Shown here: positions 43,877-53,316 of the stretch, piece after piece | Numbering within the stretch: the first letter of the stretch is position 1 | How the letters are laid out: each line of letters begins with the position of its first letter | Origin: CAMCXE01 sp046347475 | GTDB lineage: Bacteria; Pseudomonadota; Gammaproteobacteria; Pseudomonadales; Cellvibrionaceae | DNA: 64,000 bases | Direction of reading: 5' to 3' | Assembly: GCA_046347475.1 (NCBI GenBank) | Contig: JAXMGD010000003.1 | Span: 620,001 to 684,000 of the forward strand | Notes under the pieces: model-generated | Databases searched by the model: none | Seen by the model: the letters and a program-made list of their open reading frames with translations, nothing else | What the model was told of the DNA's origin: nothing | Position numbers and translations under genes: made by a program

Positions 43877-44461
43877 CTAAGATGCTGAATGAAGGGTGCG
43901 AAGTGCTTTATCCCACTGGCCGCTAAACAAGTCCTCCCGCACGGCCAGAGCTTTATCGCTGGCGGTTTGGGTGAGTTCGGCTTCGGCTGTGGGGGCGCGC
44001 TTGAGTACAAAATCGGCTACCTGCTTAGCATTGCCCGGATGGCCAATGCCCAACCGCAGGCGCATGAAATTGGGGTTGTTGCCAAGGCTTGCGATGATGT
44101 CGCGCAGGCCATTGTGGCCGCCGTGGCCGCCGCCCTGTTTTAAGCGGGCGACGCCGGGGGCTAAATCGAGTTCGTCGTGGGCCACCAAAATGGCTTCGGT
44201 GGGAATCTTATAAAACTGCGCCAAGGCCGCCACGCTCTGGCCGGAGCGGTTCATATAGGTGGTGGGGATTAACAGACGCAGCTCGCCGCCGGGCAGGCTG
44301 GCGCGGCCGCTTAGGCCAAAAAATTTGGGGGTATTCACCAGGGGGGTATTGAGGAGCTGGGCGAGGCTTTCGACCCAGTCGGCACCGGCGTTGTGGCGGG
44401 TGCGGGCGTAATCGGGGCCTGGATTTCCCAGGCCCACAATTAACTGTACAGGGGTTGGCAT
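43877..44461 (-). CDS. pth: Peptidyl-tRNA hydrolase
   Basis: Releases tRNA from peptidyl-tRNA dropped by stalled ribosomes. 194 residues with VGLGNPGPDYARTRHNAGADWV (catalytic His and Asn), TYMNRSGQSV, VAHDELDL (catalytic Asp) and KQGGGHGGHNGLRDI. It lies 34 bp after rplY, followed by ychF. Confidence 0.97.
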   Translation of the reverse strand: MPTPVQLIVGLGNPGPDYARTRHNAGADWVESLAQLLNTPLVNTPKFFGLSGRASLPGGELRLLIPTTYMNRSGQSVAALAQFYKIPTEAILVAHDELDLAPGVARLKQGGGHGGHNGLRDIIASLGNNPNFMRLRLGIGHPGNAKQVADFVLKRAPTAEAELTQTASDKALAVREDLFSGQWDKALRTLHSAS

Positions 44462-44495
44462 AGGGCTACCTCGTCAGCCGCTGTACAGCGGGCTA

Positions 44496-45089
44496 TTACT
44501 CGCCTTTTGGCTTGTGAATCGCACACACAGGCAGGTCGTGGTCTGCGCCGTGGTTCAGAGCAACCGACTCAACGCCCTTAGGCAGTTTCAGGTCGGAGAT
44601 GTGTACGATTTGGCCTACGTCTACATCGGCCAGGTCAACGGTGATGTACTCGGGCAGGTCGGCTGGTAAGCAGAGGATTTCCAGCTGAGTCATGCTGTGA
44701 GAAACCACGCCGCCACCGGTTTTAACGCCTTTGGAGGTGTCTTCGTTGATGAAGTGCAGAGGTACGTTAACGTGCAGTTTCTTAGTGGCGGATACACGCA
44801 GGAAGTCAGCGTGCAGGATTAAAGGCTTGGCGGGGTGGCGTTGCAGGCCTTTTAATACCACCAACTCAGTTGTGCCAGACACGTTCAGAGTAATGATGTG
44901 TGAGTAAAACGCTTCGTTTTCCAGCTGTTTTACCAGGTCCTTGTGGGGAACGCTGATGTTGGCTGGGGCTTTATCGCCGCCGTAAATAATGGCTGGCACT
45001 AAAGCATTCAGGCGACGTAGGCGGCGGCTCGCACCCTTCCCTTGAACGTCACGCACTTGTGCATCTAAGGCAAAATTTTGATTTGACAT
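44496..45089 (-). CDS. rplY: 50S ribosomal protein L25 (CTC form)
   Basis: Binds 5S rRNA in the large subunit. 197 residues, the long CTC/TL5 type with the N-terminal L25 domain (GKGASRRLRRLNALVPAIIYG) and the C-terminal TL5 domain (VDVGQIVHISDLKLPKGV). It follows prs by 114 bp, as in Pseudomonas. Confidence 0.96.
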   Translation of the reverse strand: MSNQNFALDAQVRDVQGKGASRRLRRLNALVPAIIYGGDKAPANISVPHKDLVKQLENEAFYSHIITLNVSGTTELVVLKGLQRHPAKPLILHADFLRVSATKKLHVNVPLHFINEDTSKGVKTGGGVVSHSMTQLEILCLPADLPEYITVDLADVDVGQIVHISDLKLPKGVESVALNHGADHDLPVCAIHKPKGE

Positions 45090-45203
45090 GGTTTTTCTCT
45101 CTGCCCATTAAGGGCGTTTAACGCAGGACTTTCGCGACCAGAAGGCCTGCGGGTTACATAAAACCGGCGAACCGGCGTGGGTTTAAGCGCTCGCCCCGCT
45201 GGG

Positions 45204-46145
45204 TTAGCGGAACATAGCGCTTAAGGATTCTTCATTGCTGATGCGGCGCATGGCTTCGGCCAACATGCCCGACAGGCTCAGCTGGCGTATGCGCGGCTCC
45301 TGCTGAGCGGCGGCGCTCAGCGGGATGGAGTCGGTGACCACCAATTCATCCAAGGGGGAGGCTACCACACGCTCCAAGGCCGGGCCGGAGAGCACCGGAT
45401 GGGTACAGTAGGCGACTACCTTGGCGGCGCCATGTTCTTTAAGGGCGACAGCCGCGTTGCAGAGGGTGCCTGCGGTGTCCACCATATCGTCCACCAGCAG
45501 GCAGGTGCGGCCCGCCACTTCACCGATGATATTCATCACCTCGGCGACCCCGGCCATGGGGCGGCGCTTATCGATAATGGCAAGATCGGTTTGCAGTTGT
45601 TTAGCTACCGCACGGGCGCGTACCACACCGCCTATGTCGGGGGAGACCACTACGAGGTTTTCAAATTTGCGGTGTTCTATATCGGCTAATAACACGGGTG
45701 AGCCATAGACGTTATCCACCGGTACATCAAAAAAACCTTGGATTTGTTCGGCGTGCAGGTCGACGGTGAGCACCCGGTCAACCCCTGCGGTGGCCATCAT
45801 ATCGGCCACTACTTTAGCGCTAATGGGGACGCGGGCCGAGCGCACGCGGCGGTCTTGGCGGGCGTAGCCGAAGTAGGGCAGAACGGCAGTGATGCGACCG
45901 GCGGAGGCGCGGCGCAAGGCGTCCACCATAAACAACAACTCCATGAGGTTATCGTTGGTGGGCACACAGGTGGATTGCATCACGAAGACGTCGCGACCGC
46001 GCACGTTTTCGTTAATTTCGATGGAGATTTCGCCGTCGGAGAACTGCGATGAGGTGGCGTCCCCGAGGGGAATGCCGAGCTTTTCAACAACCTTTTGCGC
46101 AAGCGGAGGATTCGCATTGCCGCTGAAGACCATTAAGTCTGCCAC
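45204..46145 (-). CDS. prs: Ribose-phosphate pyrophosphokinase
   Basis: Makes PRPP from ribose-5-phosphate and ATP for nucleotide, His and Trp synthesis. 313 residues from a GTG at 46145 (VADLMVFSGN), chosen because it has AGGG 8 bases upstream and matches the family N-terminus; a GTG at 46154 is too close to that site. Landmarks: FSDGEISIEINENVRG, GYARQDRR, DLHAEQIQGFFDVPVDN and the PRPP loop LVDDMVDTAGT. It lies downstream of tRNA-Gln and ispE. Confidence 0.96.
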   Translation of the reverse strand: MADLMVFSGNANPPLAQKVVEKLGIPLGDATSSQFSDGEISIEINENVRGRDVFVMQSTCVPTNDNLMELLFMVDALRRASAGRITAVLPYFGYARQDRRVRSARVPISAKVVADMMATAGVDRVLTVDLHAEQIQGFFDVPVDNVYGSPVLLADIEHRKFENLVVVSPDIGGVVRARAVAKQLQTDLAIIDKRRPMAGVAEVMNIIGEVAGRTCLLVDDMVDTAGTLCNAAVALKEHGAAKVVAYCTHPVLSGPALERVVASPLDELVVTDSIPLSAAAQQEPRIRQLSLSGMLAEAMRRISNEESLSAMFR

Positions 46146-46216
46146 TGAGGCCACCCTAAACTAAATGATTGTGAATATGGCTTTGAGGGGCTTTGGGCTG
46201 CGGGAGCTTGGGAAAG

Positions 46217-46291
46217 TGGCTGGGGTGGCTGGATTCGAACCAACGCATGGCAGGATCAAAACCTGCTGCCTTACCGCTTGGCGACACCCCA
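46217..46291 (-). tRNA. tRNA-Gln (anticodon UUG)
   Basis: Read on the minus strand it folds as a complete cloverleaf: acceptor TGGGGTG/CACCCCA, D-arm GCCAAGCGGTAAGGC, anticodon arm GCAGG-TTTTGAT-CCTGC with anticodon TTG, and T-arm with GGTTCGAATCC. The CCA end is encoded. It lies between ispE and prs, only 6 bp after the ispE stop, the same place as in Pseudomonas. Confidence 0.97.
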
Positions 46292-46297
46292 ATTGCA

Positions 46298-47146
46298 TCA
46301 TTGACATCTTCGGAGGTAAGAGTGCAGTGGCGATTCGTTCACACCTTTGGCAATAAAGCCATTCAGTTGTCCCGGTCGCTCTAGCATCACTTGCTCGGCT
46401 TGTTCTTGCGATGCAAAACTTGCAAACACACAACCGCCGGTTCCCGTGAGCTGTGCTGCGCTAAATTGCTTTAGCCAACCAACCGCATCCTTAACTTCGG
46501 GGAAGAGTGCTTCAACCAGTGGTTGACAGTCATTCCTCCCACCCTCCTCAAGGAAGGCGCGCATGGTAATGGGCGCGGAATCTCTTGTCAAACGCTTGTG
46601 CTGAAAAATTTCCGCCGTGCTTACATGGGCCTTAGGGGCCAAAACCAGATACCAGCGCTCGGGCAGTTCCACCGCTGTTAAGGCCTCGCCAATACCCTCC
46701 GCCCAGGCGCTGCGGCCGCGCACAAACACCGGCACATCCGCCCCTAAACGGCGGCCCAGTACGGCCAACTCATCCAGGCTCAGGTGCAACCCCCACAGGT
46801 GGTTAAGGCCCAGTAGGGTGCTGGCGGCATTGGAGCTGCCACCGCCTATACCGCCGCCCATGGGCAGCCGCTTGATGATCCTCAGTTGCGCGCCCTGCTG
46901 TGAACCTGTGTGCTGTTGCAACAGGCAGGCGGCTTTGATGACCAAATTGTCCTCATCGGCCACCCCTGGGAGCGGCTCTACTAGGCGGATATCACCGTCA
47001 TGGCTTGAGCTAATCTCCATCTCGTCGCCGTAATCCAGCAGCTGAAACAGCGTCTGCAGCTGGTGATAACCATCCTCGCGGCGCCCTAAGATGTGCAGGA
47101 ATAAATTGAGTTTGGCGGGGCAGGGTAGGCGCAACACCTTATTCAC
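46298..47146 (-). CDS. ispE: 4-diphosphocytidyl-2-C-methyl-D-erythritol kinase
   Basis: GHMP kinase of the non-mevalonate isoprenoid pathway. 282 residues: PAKLNLFLHILGRREDGYHQLQT at the N-terminus, the ATP loop LPMGGGIGGGSSNAAS, and LTGTGGCVFASF near the C-terminus. It overlaps the end of lolB by 8 bases and is followed at once by tRNA-Gln. Confidence 0.97.
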   Translation of the reverse strand: MNKVLRLPCPAKLNLFLHILGRREDGYHQLQTLFQLLDYGDEMEISSSHDGDIRLVEPLPGVADEDNLVIKAACLLQQHTGSQQGAQLRIIKRLPMGGGIGGGSSNAASTLLGLNHLWGLHLSLDELAVLGRRLGADVPVFVRGRSAWAEGIGEALTAVELPERWYLVLAPKAHVSTAEIFQHKRLTRDSAPITMRAFLEEGGRNDCQPLVEALFPEVKDAVGWLKQFSAAQLTGTGGCVFASFASQEQAEQVMLERPGQLNGFIAKGVNESPLHSYLRRCQ

Positions 47147-47741
47147 CCGCCGGAGTGAGTTGCCAGTTTTTAATCACCATCACCACCCGCACCTGGTCGC
47201 GGCTGGCGATAAGCTTGCCAGGCAGCATCCAGCCGTTCACCGGGTTGTAGCCGCTGTAGTCTATGGTCCAGCCCAGTTGTTTAAGCTGCACAAGTTGCCC
47301 GGCCGGGTCGTCCTGGCGGGATTCGATGGCGCCGGGGGCGGGGATGCCTTTGATCCAGTGCTGCAGCTGGCTGATGGGCACCTGCCAGCCCGCCAGGCGC
47401 TGCATGAGTTCCTCGGCGCTCTCAGCGCTGTGGGTGCCATCTTTAGCGCTTTCAAAGGTGACAAGTTTGCCTTCTTTGGTGAGCTTAACCGCGCCGAGCC
47501 CCAGGGGCCCATAAAAGCGTATGGCAAAGTTGCCGCCTTGGTTTTGCCAGTCGAAGTTACCGCTTTCTTTGTAGTCTTTTACCGCCAGAGCGATTTTGCC
47601 CTCGGCCTGCCAGTAGCGTTTTTGCGCTAATAACTCGGCCGGATTTTTGGCCACCACGGGTGGCGCTTGTTGGGGCAGGCGGCTACAGGCGACAAGGCCA
47701 AATAAAAACAGGCTGGCAAGAAATATATGACGAACAAACAT
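47139..47741 (-). CDS. lolB: Outer-membrane lipoprotein LolB
   Basis: Receives lipoproteins from LolA and inserts them into the outer membrane; it is itself a lipoprotein (lipobox LVAC). 200 residues with YWQAEGKIAL, QNQGGNFAIRFYGPLGLGAVKL and the loop region expected for LolB. It lies between a TPR lipoprotein gene and ispE. The window's many lipoproteins and two lgt genes depend on this pathway. Confidence 0.93.
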   Translation of the reverse strand: MFVRHIFLASLFLFGLVACSRLPQQAPPVVAKNPAELLAQKRYWQAEGKIALAVKDYKESGNFDWQNQGGNFAIRFYGPLGLGAVKLTKEGKLVTFESAKDGTHSAESAEELMQRLAGWQVPISQLQHWIKGIPAPGAIESRQDDPAGQLVQLKQLGWTIDYSGYNPVNGWMLPGKLIASRDQVRVVMVIKNWQLTPAGE

Positions 47742-47771
47742 GGGCTCTTTCCGAAGGGTTAACCGCTGGGC

Positions 47772-49511
47772 TTAATCCAGCGTGATGTTGAGGCGCTCAA
47801 GGGTCTTGCGCAGGGGTTCGCTGCGCGGGTGTTCTTTTTGAATCTGCCGCCAGACGGCTTTGGCCTCAGTTTTGTCGCCCTTACGCCAAAGGGCTTCGCC
47901 CAGGTGGGCGCCAATTTCTGGGTCCGGCAGGCGGCTGTAGGCTTGTTTGAGCAGCTTCAGCGCGTCGGAGGTTTTGCCCTGTTGCAGGTAAATCCAGCCG
48001 AGGCTGTCGAGAATAGACGGGTCATCCGGTGCAAGTTTTAGTGCCTGCTCCACATAGCCTTGCGCTTCAGCAAGGCGGGCCGGGTTTTTGGACATGCCGT
48101 AACCCAGGGCGTTGAGGGTGGCCGGGTGGTTGGGGTTGCTGGCGAGGATTGCGCGCAGGTCCACCTCGGCGGCGGCTTCATTATCCATGCGGCTGTAGAT
48201 GAGCGCGCGGCCATACAACAGGTCGGCGGAATTGGGGTTGCTGCTGAGCGCTTGGCTGAGCAGTGTTACGGCCTGATCTCCTCTTCCCAAATCCGTCAGC
48301 AGGTTGGCCTTTAATAGGGCGATATTGGGCTGCGCCTGGGGCGGCAGTTGGCTGCCCGCACTGTCGAGCTGTTGCAGGGCTTCTTCGCTGCGACCGGATT
48401 TTTGCAGGGCGAGAATCAGCTGGCCCTGGGCGGGCAGATAATCTGGCCCCGGCGGCACGGCTTTAAGTGCTGTGATGGCCCGCGGGTAATCGCCCTGTTG
48501 GTTGTAAATGCGCCCTAGATAGTACTGGGCGGAACCGGCGTGGCGGGATTGGCTGATTTTCACAAACAGCGGCTCGGCCTCAGCCAGCTTATTTTGCTCC
48601 AGCAGCACCAGCGCCATGGCGAGGTTCAGATCACTGTCCTCTGGCGCTTCATTTAATAACACCGCCAGCTGCTGCTGGGCTTCGGGCAGGTTAGTGGCGG
48701 CTAGGCTTTTGGCGTACTGCAGGCGCAGGCGCTGGTTGTTCGGCTCCAGCTCCAGCAGGCGTTTGATTTTGCTGTGGGCCTCCTCGGTGCGGTTCATGCC
48801 CAGCAACAGGCGCGACTCTTGGCTGAGCAGGCCTATGTCGTCGGGCTTTTGTTTTAAACCCTGGCGGGCGAGCGCCAGCGCCTCCTCCGCTTTATTCTGC
48901 CGCTGCAGCAGGTAACTGGTGCCGAGCAGGATTTCCGTTTTAGTCGGGTAGCGCGCGGTGAGGTTTTGGTACAGCGGCAGCAGGTCGTTCACCAACTGCG
49001 GCGTGCCTGCCACCGATTGTTGAGCGGCGCGGGCCGCCAGCACATCAAGGCCGGATTCCTCACCCTGGCTGACCAAAAACTCCGCCTGGGCAAAGGCCTC
49101 TTGTAGGCGGTTGGCCTGCAACAGCTCGGCCAGCGCGGCCTGGCGGGCTTCTACCACCTGGGGGCTGACTTCCACCCACAGGGTGCAGAGTTTCAGTGCC
49201 TCCTCGCGCTGATTAACAAAACGCGCTAAACGGCAGGCGCGGGCCACCACTTCTGGGTCGCGGGTGGACTGGGCCTGCTGCTGGTAATTGCTCAGCATCA
49301 CATCCAGCCGGTTGCGATTGCCCGCCACCTCCGCCACCAGCAGAGAGTAAAACGTCTCCGGTGCAAAGGCGTTGTACTCGCGCACCGGCGCTGTTTGAGC
49401 GGCGGGTTCTGGCGTGGGGGCAACAGGAGCGGGGGCTGGGCGGTGGGCGCAGGCGCTAAGGCCGATACAACAACTGAGCAAACCTAAAGAGCGCACAAGG
49501 GCGTGTGTCAT
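47772..49511 (-). CDS. TPR-repeat outer-membrane lipoprotein
   Basis: 579 residues from the ATG at 49511 (MTHALVRSLGLLSCC), which gives a lipoprotein leader with lipobox LSAC; an upstream in-frame start would add 37 atypical residues. The rest is a series of tetratricopeptide repeats (clear examples are ALGYGMSKNPARLAEAQGYV and SLGWIYLQQGKTSDALKLL). It corresponds by position to the TPR protein between hemA and lolB in Pseudomonas (PA4667 type). Probably a scaffold in envelope assembly. Confidence 0.88.
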   Translation of the reverse strand: MTHALVRSLGLLSCCIGLSACAHRPAPAPVAPTPEPAAQTAPVREYNAFAPETFYSLLVAEVAGNRNRLDVMLSNYQQQAQSTRDPEVVARACRLARFVNQREEALKLCTLWVEVSPQVVEARQAALAELLQANRLQEAFAQAEFLVSQGEESGLDVLAARAAQQSVAGTPQLVNDLLPLYQNLTARYPTKTEILLGTSYLLQRQNKAEEALALARQGLKQKPDDIGLLSQESRLLLGMNRTEEAHSKIKRLLELEPNNQRLRLQYAKSLAATNLPEAQQQLAVLLNEAPEDSDLNLAMALVLLEQNKLAEAEPLFVKISQSRHAGSAQYYLGRIYNQQGDYPRAITALKAVPPGPDYLPAQGQLILALQKSGRSEEALQQLDSAGSQLPPQAQPNIALLKANLLTDLGRGDQAVTLLSQALSSNPNSADLLYGRALIYSRMDNEAAAEVDLRAILASNPNHPATLNALGYGMSKNPARLAEAQGYVEQALKLAPDDPSILDSLGWIYLQQGKTSDALKLLKQAYSRLPDPEIGAHLGEALWRKGDKTEAKAVWRQIQKEHPRSEPLRKTLERLNITLD

Positions 49512-49740
49512 GGCTAAGTGAATCACGTTTTTGGGGTTGAATTGGGCTTTGATGGAGTTTAGCGAATAAAGGCTGCTGAGCCTGGCTAGGCGCAATCGGG
49601 CTTGCCGCCTATAATCCTGCACCCGATCGCACGTTTGCCGCTGCGCGCATCATAGACGGTGGGGGGTTAAGCTGCCAGGGTTGACGCTCTTGGCCTACAT
49701 CCGTTGGAACCACCAAGCGCCACCACTGATTAACACTGCT

Positions 49741-51027
49741 ATGACCTTATTCGCCCTGGGCATCAACCATACCACTGCCACTGTGGACCTGCGGGAGGCC
49801 GTCGCCTTCAGCCCCGAGCAGTTGCAGCAGGCCCTGGCCGAGGCGCGCGCGCACCCGCAGCTTAAAGAAGTGGCCATACTCTCCACCTGCAACCGCACCG
49901 AGTTATACGCCGAACTGGACGGCGACGGCAGCGTGTTGCTCAACTGGTTGGCGCAGTTCCACCGCACAGATGCCAATGCCCTGGCCGACTGCCACTATTT
50001 ACACCAGGGTATGGACGCGGCCCGCCATATGATGCAAGTGGCCAGCGGCCTAAATTCCCTGGTATTAGGCGAGCCGCAAATATTCGGCCAGATGAAATCC
50101 GCCTACGCCAGCGCCGTGGAAGCCAAAAGTATCGGCAGCCAATTACATAACACTTTTCACAAAGTATTTTCCGTCGCCAAACGGGTGCGTTCAGAAACCG
50201 CCATAGGCGAAAACCCTGTTTCCGTGGCCTATGCAGCGGTAAGCCTGGCCCAGCAGATATTTTCCGATTTAAAACAAGACACGGCTTTATTAATTGGCGC
50301 CGGTGAAACCATTGAATTAGTTGCCCGCCATTTAGTGGAGGCGGGCATTAAAAAAATTATTGTCGCCAACCGCACCCTGGTAAATGCGGTGGAATTGGCC
50401 AGCCAATTTAACGGCGACGCGATTTTATTGGCCGATATTCCCGAGCATTTAGCCCGCGCCGATATAGTCATCGCCTCCACCGCCAGCCAATTGCCTATTT
50501 TGGGCAAAGGCTCGGTGGAAGCCGCCTTAAAAAAACGCCGCCACAAACCCATTTTTATGGTGGATATTGCCGTCCCCCGCGACATTGAACCGCAAGTGGC
50601 GGATTTAGCCGACGTGTTTTTATACACGGTGGATGACCTAAAAGTTGTTATAGATGAAAACATGCGCTCGCGGGAAGCGGCGGCGGAAATCGCCCGCGAG
50701 ATAATAGAAGAAAGCGTTTTACACTACGAACAGGAATTAAAAGCCCTCGACGCCAAAGACTTATTATTAGCCTACCGGCAAAGCGTTGAGCAGGCGCGGG
50801 ATGCGGAAATAAATCGGGCTATTAAAGCTTTGGGCAGCGGCCAGGCGCCGGAAGAGGTGCTGCAGCAATTGGCACGCAACCTCACCAATAAATTTTTACA
50901 CAAACCCAGCGCGGCCTTAAAACAGGCCAGCAGCCAGGGCAACTATCAATTTTTAAATGATTTTCAAAATCTGCTGGAATTATCTTTGGATAAAACCAGC
51001 GGAACAACTCCAAGCGAGCACGAATGA
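49741..51027 (+). CDS. hemA: Glutamyl-tRNA reductase
   Basis: First committed step of tetrapyrrole synthesis, reducing glutamyl-tRNA to glutamate-1-semialdehyde with NADPH. 428 residues from the ATG at 49741 (MTLFALGINHTTA), the family N-terminus; an upstream in-frame start would add 20. The catalytic cysteine is in LSTCNRTELYAE; HKVFSVAKRVRSET and LIGAGETIELVA (NADPH) follow, then a helical dimerisation tail. It overlaps prfA by ATGA and is divergent from the TPR gene. Confidence 0.96.
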   Translation: MTLFALGINHTTATVDLREAVAFSPEQLQQALAEARAHPQLKEVAILSTCNRTELYAELDGDGSVLLNWLAQFHRTDANALADCHYLHQGMDAARHMMQVASGLNSLVLGEPQIFGQMKSAYASAVEAKSIGSQLHNTFHKVFSVAKRVRSETAIGENPVSVAYAAVSLAQQIFSDLKQDTALLIGAGETIELVARHLVEAGIKKIIVANRTLVNAVELASQFNGDAILLADIPEHLARADIVIASTASQLPILGKGSVEAALKKRRHKPIFMVDIAVPRDIEPQVADLADVFLYTVDDLKVVIDENMRSREAAAEIAREIIEESVLHYEQELKALDAKDLLLAYRQSVEQARDAEINRAIKALGSGQAPEEVLQQLARNLTNKFLHKPSAALKQASSQGNYQFLNDFQNLLELSLDKTSGTTPSEHE

Positions 51028-52103
51028 AAGCCTCAATTTTAGAAAAACTCGATAGCCTCTCCGAGCGCTATGAAGAAGTCGGTGTATTACTGGGCGATGC
51101 CGACATTATTAGCAACCAACCCAAATTTCGCGAACTCTCTAAAGAATATGCCGAGCTTGAGCCGGTGGTGCTGGCCTATCGCGACTACCGTAAAATGCTC
51201 AACAATTTGGCTGAAGCCAGAGAAATGCTCGCCGACCCCGAAATGCGCGCCATGGCCCAGGAAGAAATTAACGCGACCGAGGAGCAATTGCCTGCCTTAG
51301 AAATTGACCTGCAAAAACTCTTATTACCCAAAGATCCCCGCGATGGCAAAAACGTCTTTTTGGAAATTCGCGCCGGTACCGGCGGCGACGAAGCGGCGAT
51401 TTTTTCCGGCGATTTATTCCGAATGTATTCGCGCTACGCCGAAACTCAAGGCTGGAAAGTGGAAATTATTTCCGAAAGCGAAGGCGAACACGGCGGCTAC
51501 AAAGAAATTATTTCCCGTGTGGTGGGGCAGGGGGTGTATTCACAATTAAAATTTGAATCCGGTGCCCACCGCGTACAGCGCGTCCCCGCCACAGAATCCC
51601 AAGGCCGCATCCACACCTCCGCCTGCACCGTAGCCGTAATGCCAGAAGCCGACGAAGCGGATGAAATTGCTATTAATAAAGCCGATTTGCGCATCGACAC
51701 CTACCGCGCCAGCGGCGCCGGTGGCCAGCACGTTAACAAAACCGATTCTGCCATTCGTATTATTCACATTCCCACCGGCATAGTGGTGGAATGCCAAGAC
51801 GAGCGCAGCCAACATAAAAACCGCGCCAAAGCTATGAGCCTTTTGGCCACCAAATTAAATAACGCCGCCGATGAAAAAGCCGCGAAAGAAATCAGCGAAG
51901 AGCGTAAAAGTCTGGTGGGTTCAGGGGATCGCTCCGAACGCATTCGCACCTACAACTACCCCCAGGGCCGCGTAACCGACCACCGCATTAATTTAACCCT
52001 CTATAAATTAGATGAAATTATGGAAGGCGGCGCCCTGGGTGATGTGATCGGGCCTTTGGTAAATGAATTTCAGGCGGATCAGTTGGCTTCCCTGGGGGAT
52101 TAA
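51024..52103 (+). CDS. prfA: Peptide chain release factor 1
   Basis: Recognises UAA and UAG stop codons and triggers peptide release. 359 residues: AGTGGDEAAIF in the central part, the anticodon-like PEADE region, and the universal GGQ in SGAGGQHVNKTDSA (target of PrmC methylation). Translationally coupled to hemA. In most gammaproteobacteria prmC follows; here yfbR does. Confidence 0.97.
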   Translation: MKASILEKLDSLSERYEEVGVLLGDADIISNQPKFRELSKEYAELEPVVLAYRDYRKMLNNLAEAREMLADPEMRAMAQEEINATEEQLPALEIDLQKLLLPKDPRDGKNVFLEIRAGTGGDEAAIFSGDLFRMYSRYAETQGWKVEIISESEGEHGGYKEIISRVVGQGVYSQLKFESGAHRVQRVPATESQGRIHTSACTVAVMPEADEADEIAINKADLRIDTYRASGAGGQHVNKTDSAIRIIHIPTGIVVECQDERSQHKNRAKAMSLLATKLNNAADEKAAKEISEERKSLVGSGDRSERIRTYNYPQGRVTDHRINLTLYKLDEIMEGGALGDVIGPLVNEFQADQLASLGD

Positions 52104-52134
52104 TTTTTCGTTTTATTTATTGAGCGGTGCCGCC

Positions 52135-52719
52135 ATGAAAAGCCATTTTTACGCCTACATCAGTAAATTACGTTGGCTGCGCCGCTGGGGCCTAAAGCGC
52201 AACACCGTGACTGAAAATGTGATGGAGCACAGCTGGGAAGTGGCTACCATCGCCCACGCCTTAGCGCTGATTAAAAATCGCTACTTTGGCGGTAATTTAG
52301 ATGTAAACGCCATAGTGGTAGCCGCCATGTACCACGACTGCAGTGAAGTGATCACCGGCGATTTACCCTCGCCCATTAAATACCACACCCGCGAAATCAC
52401 CAAAGCCTACAAAGCCATTGAGCGCCAAGCCGAGCAGGAATTATTAAATTTATTGCCGGAAGACCTGCGCGAGGATTATCGGCCGGTAATCATTGAAGAA
52501 AACATCCCCGATGACCAGCGCTTAATTATTAAGGCTGCCGATACCATCGCGGCCTATATTAAATGCCGCACCGAAGTGGCGGCTGGTAACCGGGAATTTA
52601 GCAAAGCCGAAGAAGCGGTCAAAAACCGCCTCAATAATCTTAATCAGCCTGAGGTGGTGTATTTTATTGACACCTTTGTAGGCAGCTACGCGCTTACTTT
52701 GGATGAGTTATTAAATTAG
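52135..52719 (+). CDS. yfbR: 5'-deoxynucleotidase (YfbR, HD domain)
   Basis: Dephosphorylates deoxynucleoside 5'-monophosphates. 194 residues from the ATG at 52135 (MKSHFYAYISKLRWLRRW), the E. coli-like N-terminus. The HD metal ligands are in NVMEHSWEVA and MYHDCSEV, with the specificity segment TGDLPSPIKY. It occupies the place usually held by prmC after prfA. Confidence 0.94.
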   Translation: MKSHFYAYISKLRWLRRWGLKRNTVTENVMEHSWEVATIAHALALIKNRYFGGNLDVNAIVVAAMYHDCSEVITGDLPSPIKYHTREITKAYKAIERQAEQELLNLLPEDLREDYRPVIIEENIPDDQRLIIKAADTIAAYIKCRTEVAAGNREFSKAEEAVKNRLNNLNQPEVVYFIDTFVGSYALTLDELLN

Positions 52720-52737
52720 CTACAAATGCAAATTTTT

Positions 52738-52914
52738 CCCTCACCCCAACCCTCTCCCTGAGGGAGAGGGTGCCAAGAGCGCACTTTGCAATTGGCACGA
52801 GACAATCCCTTCTCCCTTTGGGAGAGGGCTAGGGTGAGGGAGTTAAAAGTACAAACTCCCAAAGTTAGCAATCCCCAATCCCCTCTCCCCCAGGGAGAGG
52901 GTTAGGGTGAGAGC
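52738..52914. repeat. Palindromic repeat array, left of the DUF559 gene
   Basis: Three palindromes of the CCCTCTCCC-x-GGGAGAGGG type (52750-52770, about 52808-52828, 52880-52901), each joined to CCTCACCC- or AGGGTGAGG-type sequence. The last unit (52864-52914) is nearly repeated at 53383-53433 on the far side of the gene. Palindromes of the same kind occur inside the element at 41956-42129 and its relatives. Confidence 0.75.
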
Positions 52915-52942
52915 GGATTAACACATGGAAAAGGACGAACAT

Positions 52943-53311
52943 ATGATCAAAGGAACGCTACCCTACGCAATGATTGAGTTGGCCAAACAATTACGCCAAA
53001 ACCAAACCGATGCGGAAAAATTAATTTGGTATCTGTTACGCAACCGCCACTTGGCCAATGCAAAGTTTCGACGGCAACACATTGTTGCGGGTTGCATTGC
53101 AGATTTTTATTGCCACGAACACAAGTTGGTTATTGAACTCGACGGCGGCCAGCATTTTACAGAGCACGGAATTCAGAAAGACGCACAGCGTACGGCGCGA
53201 TTTAATGAATTGGGTATCCAGGTTGTGCGTTTTGATAATCGCCAAGTACTCACTGAAACCGAAGCGGTATTGCAGACGATTTATGAGAAATTACAGCGCC
53301 CTCCCTCATAG
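52943..53311 (+). CDS. DUF559 endonuclease-like protein
   Basis: 122 residues from the ATG at 52943, which has AAGGA 7 bases upstream; the ATG at 52925 has none. DUF559 proteins have the Vsr/very-short-patch-repair-like restriction fold. Family features seen: LRQNQTDAEKLIWYLLRNR, KFRRQHIV, ADFYCHEHKLVIELDGGQH (the Asp/Glu metal-binding core) and a C-terminal VVRFDNRQVL. The natural role of the family is unknown; a nickase or repair-like activity is assumed from the fold. It is enclosed by palindromic repeats on both sides and unrelated to its gene neighbours. Confidence 0.88.
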   Translation: MIKGTLPYAMIELAKQLRQNQTDAEKLIWYLLRNRHLANAKFRRQHIVAGCIADFYCHEHKLVIELDGGQHFTEHGIQKDAQRTARFNELGIQVVRFDNRQVLTETEAVLQTIYEKLQRPPS

Positions 53312-53316
53312 TTGCT

